Shown: in pieces, positions 58,156 through 64,000 of the stretch
Layout: the number at the start of each line of letters is the position of its first letter
Position numbering within the stretch: position 1 is the stretch's first letter
NCBI GenBank assembly: GCA_963522175.1
Contig: CAUQXC010000004.1
Coordinates: forward strand, 62,001-126,000
Reading direction: 5' to 3'
From: CAKAHY01 sp963522175
GTDB lineage: Bacteria; Bacillota; Clostridia; Lachnospirales; Lachnospiraceae
Length of the DNA: 64,000 nt
Made by a program: the position numbers and the translations under genes
Notes under the pieces: generated by a model
The model's database searches: none
Seen by the model: only the letters and a program-made list of their open reading frames with translations
Told to the model about the DNA's origin: nothing

Positions 58156-58692
58156 ATGGCAAAGTACAGAAAGCTTTCAAGGACATCAAGCCAGAGAAAG
58201 GCTCTGCTTAGAAATCAGGCATCAGCTCTGATAGCTAACGGTAAAATAGTAACTACCGAGGCTAGAGCTAAGGAAGTAAGAAAAATTGTTGAACCGCTTA
58301 TAGCTTTAGCTGCAAAGGAAAAAGACAATTTTGAAACAGTTACTGTAAAAGCTAAGGTTGCACGTAAGGATGCAAACGGCAAGAGAGTTAAAGAGGTTGT
58401 TGACGGTAAGAAGGTTACCGTTTATGACGAAGTTGATAAAGAGATTAAGAAAGATAAGCCAAGCAGACAGCACGCAAGAAGACAAATAGCAGCTGTTCTT
58501 TACAACATAACAGAGGTTCCTACAAAAGTAGCGGGAAGAAAGAAGAACACAAAGCTTGTTGACTTAACATCAAAGTTGCTTGACGAAGTTGCACCTAAGT
58601 ATGCTACACGTAAGGGTGGATATACAAGAATAGTTAAAATCGGACTTCGTAAGGGTGACGCGGCAATGGAAGTATTGCTTGAGTTGGTTTAA
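58156..58692 (+). CDS. rplQ: 50S ribosomal protein L17, extended form
   Basis: L17 lies near the tunnel exit. The core at both ends is normal: KYRKLSRTSSQRKALLRNQA at the start and KGGYTRIVKIGLRKGDAAME at the end. The 178 residues are about 60 more than in B. subtilis. Most of the extra is a charged insert of about 45 residues (roughly 56-102) before the conserved HARRQ, and a smaller one near 118-130. AATGGAGG precedes the ATG. A terminator follows. Confidence 0.95.
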   Translation: MAKYRKLSRTSSQRKALLRNQASALIANGKIVTTEARAKEVRKIVEPLIALAAKEKDNFETVTVKAKVARKDANGKRVKEVVDGKKVTVYDEVDKEIKKDKPSRQHARRQIAAVLYNITEVPTKVAGRKKNTKLVDLTSKLLDEVAPKYATRKGGYTRIVKIGLRKGDAAMEVLLELV

Positions 58693-58703
58693 TATGATTT
58701 CAG

Positions 58704-58739
58704 ACAGAGATAGGAAGAGATTCTTATCTCTGTTTTTTT
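58704..58739 (+). terminator. Terminator of the ribosomal supercluster
   Basis: ACAGAGATA at 58704-58712 pairs with TATCTCTGT at 58725-58733, followed by T to 58739. It lies 12 bases after the rplQ stop. Confidence 0.85.
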
Positions 58740-58983
58740 AAAAGCTTATCAGGATAGGCTCAAATAAAGAAAAATATGAGCGTATACAGCCAAAGAGCCT
58801 GTATTGCGGTGATAAATTGATATATAATAGTGTAAAAAGATTACAAATAAATACTTGAAGAAAATTGCTCAAGTCGATGACTAAGTATGAGAAAAATGGT
58901 ACAATACAAATAAATAAGGTGCATAGAAGATGATATAATAAGCAGGACATTGAAAAATTTATTAAGAAAGGAAGGAGTTACAT
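58740..58983. other. Intergenic region before the 188-residue protein gene
   Basis: AT-rich sequence. A possible promoter is ATGACT (58877-58882) and TACAAT (58900-58905), 17 bases apart. A second TATAAT at 58934-58939 lacks a -35. An inverted repeat, AGGCTC/GAGCCT, spans about 58756-58800. I see no gene in it apart from the minus-strand frame listed among rejected items. Confidence 0.4.
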
Positions 58984-59550
58984 ATGACATATAAATTTAC
59001 AGAAGTATTAAATGATCTTATTGATTATTTTATTTTAGGGGATATTTTATTGTTGGAGAGCTGGAAAAAAGACAACAATCTTTCGAACAATTTGGCAAAA
59101 GAGTTTACTCAAAATGAAAGCGGAGATCGTGTTTTTAATGAAGGTATTGTAATTCCTATGAGCAGGATTGCAAACTACCCCTATACAGTCCTGTTTCATC
59201 TTTCAGATGATAGCCCTGAACTTTGCAAGGAAACAAACAGATTGCAATTTAGAAGAGGAACTTATTCTCTTAAAGTGGAAAATAACATGCTTATGCTATT
59301 TACATGGCGTGTTTTAGAAGAATTTACTCGCGATAATATAGAAAAATGGTTGGATTATTATAAACACAATAAAAGACCTGTGGTCGAACTTCCAAATGGT
59401 TGGTACGACATTGAGATCTTGGCAGGTGAGACTTTGCAAGGCGGTTTTTATGAGCCTACATTTGAGTTTTTAATAAAAGAAGCCAAAAAGGCGAATCCGA
59501 TAAAACCTGATATAAACTTGAGTTTTGGCATAATAAGCTCTTCTTATTAA
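58984..59550 (+). CDS. Unrecognised 188-residue soluble protein
   Basis: I do not recognise this family. The protein is soluble, mildly acidic, without signal peptide or membrane segment. Its parts look like an alpha-beta protein: helices at the start (FTEVLNDLIDYFILGDILLLE), strands at YTVLFHLSDD and LKVENNMLMLFTWRV, then RPVVELPNGWYDIEILAGE and a helical end. The clear ribosome site AAAGGAAGGAG precedes ATG 58984. It lies between the L17 terminator and the rimP promoter, so it is a single-gene unit, and its base composition and codons resemble the ordinary genes of the window. Confidence 0.7.
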   Translation: MTYKFTEVLNDLIDYFILGDILLLESWKKDNNLSNNLAKEFTQNESGDRVFNEGIVIPMSRIANYPYTVLFHLSDDSPELCKETNRLQFRRGTYSLKVENNMLMLFTWRVLEEFTRDNIEKWLDYYKHNKRPVVELPNGWYDIEILAGETLQGGFYEPTFEFLIKEAKKANPIKPDINLSFGIISSSY

Positions 59551-59583
59551 GTGAGGAAAATACCGATTAATTTAATATTACTC

Positions 59584-59612
59584 TTGCTTTCCTATAAAAA
59601 AAGTGTTAAAAT
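59584..59612 (+). promoter_or_regulatory. Promoter of the rimP-nusA operon
   Basis: TTGCTT at 59584-59589 and TAAAAT at 59607-59612 are 17 bases apart, with TG at the extended -10 position. The predicted start near 59619 leaves an 80-base leader before rimP that contains a terminator-like hairpin. Confidence 0.7.
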
Positions 59613-59637
59613 GATGAAGATACATAAGATGATTCAG

Positions 59638-59664
59638 GTGGACCAAGTTACAGGTCCACTTTTT
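59638..59664 (+). terminator. Terminator-like hairpin in the rimP leader
   Basis: GTGGACC at 59638-59644 pairs with GGTCCAC at 59653-59659, followed by TTTTTAT. It begins about 20 bases after the predicted transcript start at 59619 and ends 34 bases before rimP. In this position it would act as an attenuator of the operon, not as an end-of-gene terminator alone. Confidence 0.75.
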
Positions 59665-59697
59665 ATATGTTCGGACGGCAGAAAGAGGGTGTTTGTT

Positions 59698-60168
59698 ATG
59701 AGCAAGAGTGATACATATGTAAAAAGAACCGAAGAGTTTCTTGAAAACTTACAAAAAAGCATAGCTTTTGAACTTGTGGATGTTGAATTTGTAAAAGAGG
59801 CTTCTACATATTATCTGAGAGTTTACTGTGATATGGATAAGGAAGGCGGTATTTCCATAGACGATTGTGTTGAGATATCAAGGAATATAAGCGACTGGCT
59901 TGATAAAGAGGATTTTATATTGGAAGAGTATATACTTGAAGTCAGTTCCCCGGGACTCGGAAGAACATTAAAAAAAGATAAGGATTTTAAAAGAGAGCTG
60001 GGTAAGGAAATTGAATTAAAGACCTTCAAAGCCATAGATAAGCAAAAAGAGTTTGTAGGAATATTAAAAAACTTTGACGAAAATACAGTAACGGTGGAGA
60101 TTGAGGGAAATGAAAGAACCTTCAACAGAAGTGAGCTTGCAAACATAAGGCTCACCTTGGATTTTTAG
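59698..60168 (+). CDS. rimP: Ribosome maturation factor RimP
   Basis: RimP helps assemble the 30S subunit. The 156 residues hold the N-terminal alpha-beta domain (FELVDVEFVKEASTYYLRVYCD) with EISRNISDWLD, the conserved LEVSSPGLGRTL, and an SH3-like C-terminal domain (about 85-156). ATG 59698 follows AGAGGGTG. The longer frame from 59551 crosses the promoter and hairpin and is not coding. It begins the nusA operon. Confidence 0.95.
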   Translation: MSKSDTYVKRTEEFLENLQKSIAFELVDVEFVKEASTYYLRVYCDMDKEGGISIDDCVEISRNISDWLDKEDFILEEYILEVSSPGLGRTLKKDKDFKRELGKEIELKTFKAIDKQKEFVGILKNFDENTVTVEIEGNERTFNRSELANIRLTLDF

Positions 60169-60193
60169 GATAATATCAGGAGGACAAAGGAAA

Positions 60194-61375
60194 ATGAATA
60201 AGGAGTTAATTGAAGCTTTAGATATATTGGAGAAAGAGAAAAATATCAGCAAGGAGGCTATACTGGAAGCGATAGAAAATTCTTTTATATCTGCCTGCAA
60301 GAACAATTTCGGAACGGCAGACAATATAAAAGTAAGCGTGAATCGCGAGACCTGCGATTATGAGGTTTTACAGGAGAAAGAAGTAGTTGAAACGTTGGAT
60401 AAGCCTACCCCTGAAGAAAAAGCCATGTACATAAGCCTCAGTGATGCAAAACTGATAGATCCCGATTACGGTATAGGCGATAAGGTTCTTATTCCGGTCA
60501 AGTCAAAGGAATTCGGAAGAATAGCTACAGGAGTGGCAAAGAACGTTATTCTGCAAAAAATCAGAGAAGAAGAAAGAAAAGTACTTTTCCAAAAGTTTTA
60601 TGCTTTGGAAAAGGATATTGTCACAGGCGTGGTTCAGCGTAGACTGGGAAGAAATCTGGCTATAGATCTGGGACGCTGCGATGCGGTATTGGCGGAAAGC
60701 GAGCAGGTTCCTACAGAAGAATTCAAACCTACAGAGCGCATAAAGCTCTACGTTGTTGAAGTAAAGGACACTACAAAAGGACCTAAAATAGTGGTATCAA
60801 GAACCCACCCGGATCTTGTAAAAAGACTTTTCGAAGCGGAAGTTACGGAAATTAAAGACGGTACGGTGGAAATCAAAGCGATAAGCCGTGAAGCCGGTTC
60901 AAGAACGAAGCTTGCGGTATTCAGCAATGACCCGAATGTAGATGCGGTAGGTGCCTGTGTAGGTGTAAACGGAGCCAGAGTTAATGCGGTGGTTGAGGAA
61001 CTCAGAGGAGAAAAAGTCGACATTATAAATTGGGATGAAAACCCTGCATACTTAATTGAAAACGCTTTAAGTCCCGCAAAGGTTATCTGCGTTGTTGCCG
61101 ATGACGAGGCTAAGGAGGCACAGGTTATAGTTCCGGATTACCAGTTATCGCTTGCGATAGGTAAAGAGGGTCAGAATGCCAGATTGGCAGCCAGGCTCAC
61201 AGGCTATAAAATAGACATAAAGAGCGAAACACAGGCAAGAGAATTGGGGCTGTTTGAAGAACTCGGAATAGACTATCAGCCTGAAGGAAGTGTTGATTTG
61301 GAAGAGGTAGCCTATGAGGAAGCGGCGTATGAAGAGCCGGAGGAGGTAAACGATGGAGAAGAAATTACCCCTTAG
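60194..61375 (+). CDS. nusA: Transcription termination/antitermination factor NusA
   Basis: NusA binds RNA polymerase and RNA and affects pausing, intrinsic termination and antitermination. The 393 residues have the N-terminal domain (about 1-125), S1 (about 135-200), KH1 and KH2 (about 200-345, with LSLAIGKEGQNARLAARLTG), and an acidic tail. AGGAGG lies upstream. It overlaps the next gene by 23 bases. By analogy with B. subtilis it may control its own leader (hairpin at 59638). Confidence 0.97.
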   Translation: MNKELIEALDILEKEKNISKEAILEAIENSFISACKNNFGTADNIKVSVNRETCDYEVLQEKEVVETLDKPTPEEKAMYISLSDAKLIDPDYGIGDKVLIPVKSKEFGRIATGVAKNVILQKIREEERKVLFQKFYALEKDIVTGVVQRRLGRNLAIDLGRCDAVLAESEQVPTEEFKPTERIKLYVVEVKDTTKGPKIVVSRTHPDLVKRLFEAEVTEIKDGTVEIKAISREAGSRTKLAVFSNDPNVDAVGACVGVNGARVNAVVEELRGEKVDIINWDENPAYLIENALSPAKVICVVADDEAKEAQVIVPDYQLSLAIGKEGQNARLAARLTGYKIDIKSETQARELGLFEELGIDYQPEGSVDLEEVAYEEAAYEEPEEVNDGEEITP

Positions 61376-61619
61376 ACAATGCATAGGCTGTAAGGCTATG
61401 AAAAACAAAAAAGAAATGATACGAGTCGTAAAGACGGAAACGGAAATAGCTCTGGATAAAACGGGAAAGAAGAACGGAAGAGGAGCATATTTATGCAACG
61501 ATTCGGAATGTCTCAAAAAAGCTATAAAAACAAAAGGACTTGAACGTTCATTCAAACAGGCTGTAGATTCACAAGTATATAAGAAATTACTTGAGGATAT
61601 GGGAGCGGACGATGAATAA
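61353..61619 (+). CDS. rnpM: RNase P modulator RnpM (YlxR family)
   Basis: The 88-residue YlxR protein has the family signature PLRQCIGCKAMKNKKEMIRV and GRGAYLCNDSECLKKAIK, and a conserved GRGAY. YlxR has been described as RnpM, which binds RNase P RNA and lowers its activity in B. subtilis. Start ATG 61353 overlaps nusA by 23 bases and its end overlaps the next gene by 8 bases. Confidence 0.9.
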   Translation: MEKKLPLRQCIGCKAMKNKKEMIRVVKTETEIALDKTGKKNGRGAYLCNDSECLKKAIKTKGLERSFKQAVDSQVYKKLLEDMGADDE

Positions 61620-61920
61620 TAGAGCACTCGGCATGTTGTCTTTAGCGGCTAAGGCGGGCAAGGTTAAAAGCGGAGAATTCTCGGTTGAAAAACTTGTAAA
61701 GAGCAAAAAAGCCAAGCTTGTTATAGTTGCAAGGGATGCATCGGACAACACAAAAAAGTTATTTACGGATAAATGTAAGTATTATAACGTGAAAATTTAT
61801 ATATATGCAGATAAGGAAAGCTTAGGGCGTTCCATAGGAAAGGCAAGCAGAGCTTCTGTAGCCTTGGAAGACGCCAATTTTTCCGATACGATTGAAAAGT
61901 TGATAAGGGAAAGCAATTAG
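61612..61920 (+). CDS. rplGA: L7Ae-family K-turn RNA-binding protein (YlxQ)
   Basis: The 102-residue protein belongs to the L7Ae/L30e/S12e/Gadd45 family, which binds kink-turn RNA. The start MNNRALGMLSLAAKAGKVKSGE is typical of YlxQ, and the K-turn-binding region is ASDNTKKLFTDKCKYYNVKI. ATG 61612 overlaps the rnpM stop. Its ribosome site GGAGCG is weak. It lies 10 bases before infB. Confidence 0.9.
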   Translation: MNNRALGMLSLAAKAGKVKSGEFSVEKLVKSKKAKLVIVARDASDNTKKLFTDKCKYYNVKIYIYADKESLGRSIGKASRASVALEDANFSDTIEKLIRESN

Positions 61921-61930
61921 GAGGAATAAT

Positions 61931-64000
61931 TTGAGAATAAATGAGCTCGCAAAAGAGATTGGAAGAACAAATAAAGAAATAATAGAATTCGTGAACAAGC
62001 ACGGAGAAGAAGTAAGCAGTCATGCAAACAATATAAGTGTGGAGATGGCGGCTAAAGTAAGAGAAGCTTTCGGTGATAAACAGCCTTCCAAGCAGGATGA
62101 AGGTAAAAAAGAGGATGCGCCGAAGAAAAAACTGACAGCGGTATTCAGACCGCAGAACGCTCAGCAAAAAACAAGCTCCGCAAAGCCTGTAAACGAAGAT
62201 AAAAAGAGCAGCAAGTATGTTAATGTAAGTAAAAAAGAGGAGCCGGCAAAGGTCGATGAAGCTTCGACAAAGCAAGTAAAGGAAATGAAGGAAGAAAAGC
62301 CGGAAAAACCTGTTTCAGAGGCTCCTGCAAATGTTGTTAGAACAAATGAAGATAAAAAAGATAATACTAAGTCTGAAAAGGTAAGTGAAATGACAAACGA
62401 TAAACAAAGTAAAAGCAATAATTTACAAAGTAATACAAATTCTAACAACAGAGAAGAAAGAAAGCCAAACAGAGATAACAAAAACTTCAGAAGTGACAGA
62501 AACGATAGAAACGATAGAGGCGAAAGAAGCGACAGAAGCGACAGAGGCGAAAGAAACGACAGAGGTGACAGAAGACAGGGAGAGCAAAGACAGGGCGACA
62601 GGAACTTCAGAAGCTCCGATAACAGAAACTCGGATAACAGAAACTCCGATAACAGAAATTTCAAAGGAAACAGAAACAACTTCTCCGGAAAAAGCGGTGA
62701 AAACAGAGAAAATAGAGAAAACAGACCGTTTAACAGGGACAACAGAGGGGATAACAGAAATTCCGAAGGAAGAAGCTTTAACAGAGACAATAAAAACTCG
62801 GAGGGCAGAAGCTTTGACGGTAACAGAGGAGGCTTCAATAAAGACAGGGGAAGCGGCTTTAATAAGGACAGATCTCAGGGCTTCAATAAGGATGCCTTCG
62901 GCGGAAAAGATAAGGACGAGGCACCTGCAAGAAATCAAAGACAGGCTCCTAAGAAAGACAATAAGTCATCGGGAAATATTGACGGCGCTTTAGTGAAAAA
63001 AACAAGCACTACCAGACCTAACAAGAATAATTTCAAGGACCAGAAGAATGACAAAAGGCACAGAACGGAAGACGGGCCAACAAAGGGCGGAAAAGTAAGC
63101 AAGCATCCGTTTATCATGCCGACAAAGAAGACGGAGGAAGCCGTTGCCGATGATATAAAGGAAATTATCATCCCTGAGAGCATGACTATAAAGGATTTTG
63201 CGGCAAAAATAAAGCTGCAGCCTTCCGCAATAGTGAAGAAGTTGTTCCTGAAAGGTCAGATTGTTACCCTCAATACGGAATTAAGCTTTGAACAGCTTGA
63301 AGAGATCGCTTTGGAATATGATATAATCTGTACCTTGGAAGAAAAGGTGGATGTTATAGCCGAGCTTTTGAAGGAGGATGAAGAGAGCGAAGAGCTTATG
63401 GTTAAGAGACCGCCGGTTGTCTGTGTTATGGGACACGTAGACCACGGTAAAACTTCCCTGCTTGATGCCATTCGTTCGGCAAATGTAACGGTTCATGAGG
63501 CGGGCGGTATTACACAGCACATAGGTGCCTACATGGTAAAGATAAACGGCGAGCCTATAACCTTCCTTGATACTCCGGGACACGAGGCGTTTACCGCTAT
63601 GAGAATGAGAGGTGCAATGAGTACCGATATAGCTATTCTCGTAGTTGCGGCGGACGACGGAGTTATGCCTCAGACGGTGGAAGCAATCAACCACGCGAAG
63701 GCGGCAGGTGTTGAGATTATAGTTGCCGTAAATAAGATAGATAAACCTAGTGCAAACATAGACAGAGTTAAGCAGGAACTTTCGGAGCATGAGCTTATAC
63801 CGGAGGATTGGGGTGGAAGTACCATATTCTGTCCTGTATCCGCAAAGTCGAGAGAGGGTATAGAGAACCTTCTTGAAATGATTATACTTGCGGCAGAGGT
63901 AAAGGAGCTTAAAGCAAATAAAAAGCGTAAGGCGAGAGGTCTTGTAATAGAGGCTGAGCTTGATAAGGGAAGAGGTCCCGTGGCTACTATTCTGGTACAA
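61931..64000 (+). CDS. infB: Translation initiation factor IF-2 (partial, runs off right edge)
   Basis: IF-2 is the GTPase that brings initiator tRNA to the ribosome. 690 codons lie in the window with no stop. The start is TTG at 61931, after GGAGG. The N-terminal domain matches MRINELAKEIGRTNKEIIEF. Residues about 175-335 are a low-complexity region rich in Arg, Asn, Asp, Gly and Ser. A second IF-2 N domain (SMTIKDFAAKIKLQPSAI) and the G domain follow, with GHVDHGKT at 501-508, DTPGHEAF, and NKID. The C-terminal domains are beyond the edge. Confidence 0.97.
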   Translation, partial: MRINELAKEIGRTNKEIIEFVNKHGEEVSSHANNISVEMAAKVREAFGDKQPSKQDEGKKEDAPKKKLTAVFRPQNAQQKTSSAKPVNEDKKSSKYVNVSKKEEPAKVDEASTKQVKEMKEEKPEKPVSEAPANVVRTNEDKKDNTKSEKVSEMTNDKQSKSNNLQSNTNSNNREERKPNRDNKNFRSDRNDRNDRGERSDRSDRGERNDRGDRRQGEQRQGDRNFRSSDNRNSDNRNSDNRNFKGNRNNFSGKSGENRENRENRPFNRDNRGDNRNSEGRSFNRDNKNSEGRSFDGNRGGFNKDRGSGFNKDRSQGFNKDAFGGKDKDEAPARNQRQAPKKDNKSSGNIDGALVKKTSTTRPNKNNFKDQKNDKRHRTEDGPTKGGKVSKHPFIMPTKKTEEAVADDIKEIIIPESMTIKDFAAKIKLQPSAIVKKLFLKGQIVTLNTELSFEQLEEIALEYDIICTLEEKVDVIAELLKEDEESEELMVKRPPVVCVMGHVDHGKTSLLDAIRSANVTVHEAGGITQHIGAYMVKINGEPITFLDTPGHEAFTAMRMRGAMSTDIAILVVAADDGVMPQTVEAINHAKAAGVEIIVAVNKIDKPSANIDRVKQELSEHELIPEDWGGSTIFCPVSAKSREGIENLLEMIILAAEVKELKANKKRKARGLVIEAELDKGRGPVATILVQ

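Noticed and set aside
58738..58950. 70-residue minus-strand membrane-like frame
   Set aside because: Its composition (Leu, Phe, Ile) reflects AT-rich intergenic sequence, and it has no ribosome site.
62161..62838. Long minus-strand frame rich in Leu, Pro and Ser opposite infB
   Set aside because: It is the complement of the low-complexity RNDG region of IF-2. It has no ribosome site and no known domain.
62493..62993. Plus-strand frame rich in Thr, Glu and Ile inside infB
   Set aside because: It is a shifted reading of the same low-complexity repeats.

Overview
This window is a stretch of a Gram-positive, low-GC chromosome. The gene content and order point to the class Clostridia, most likely family Lachnospiraceae. 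The grounds are heavy use of AUA, AGA and AGG codons in ordinary genes, AGGAGG ribosome binding sites, GTG and TTG starts, a full S10-spc-alpha ribosomal supercluster followed by rimP-nusA-rnpM-rplGA-infB, the CdaA/CdaR pair, a GntR-type TreR and an ApbE/NusG-II pair. A more exact genus is a guess. No tRNA, rRNA, insertion sequence, prophage or CRISPR array was found.

Positions 1-9000 hold an ACT-domain protein plus homoserine dehydrogenase, a DUF2752 protein, Tex, and the tRNA t6A operon tsaE-tsaB-rimI-rnz-tsaD, in which an RNase Z-like gene sits between rimI and tsaD. Positions 9000-18800 hold a Mn exporter (mntP) and a PAP2 membrane protein on the minus strand. They are followed on the plus strand by glf, ispD, pepT, apbE with its NusG-II partner, a cation exporter, ruvAB and yaaA.

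Positions 18800-30400 begin with a promoter, then two unrecognised membrane proteins leading into cdaA-cdaR (cyclic di-AMP synthesis and its regulator) and ptsH-ptsI. A Wzy-like polymerase, a PLP aminotransferase and two secreted or surface proteins follow: an SH3/glucosaminidase protein and a cohesin plus cadherin-like membrane protein with a very acidic cytosolic tail.

Positions 30400-41800 hold the trehalose system (treR divergent from treP-treC, with two clear operators), then rluF, ligA, metA (an acetyl-CoA type by its residue 111) and the potassium uptake pair trkA-trkH. Positions 41800-58740 are the ribosomal supercluster from rpsJ to rplQ. It starts with a structured leader RNA that contains a short upstream ORF, and it has an internal promoter before rpmJ. 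Two families of related non-coding repeats sit just after the stop codons of rpsZ, rpsH and rpsM and open gaps of 265, 120 and 374 bases in an operon that is otherwise tightly packed.

Positions 58740-64000 carry an unrecognised 188-residue protein and then the rimP-nusA-rnpM-rplGA-infB operon, whose leader has a promoter followed at once by a terminator-like hairpin. infB runs off the right edge. The observations most worth following are the ribosomal-operon repeats, the rpsJ leader with its upstream ORF, the rimP leader hairpin, the cdaA-linked membrane pair, and the cohesin protein tail.
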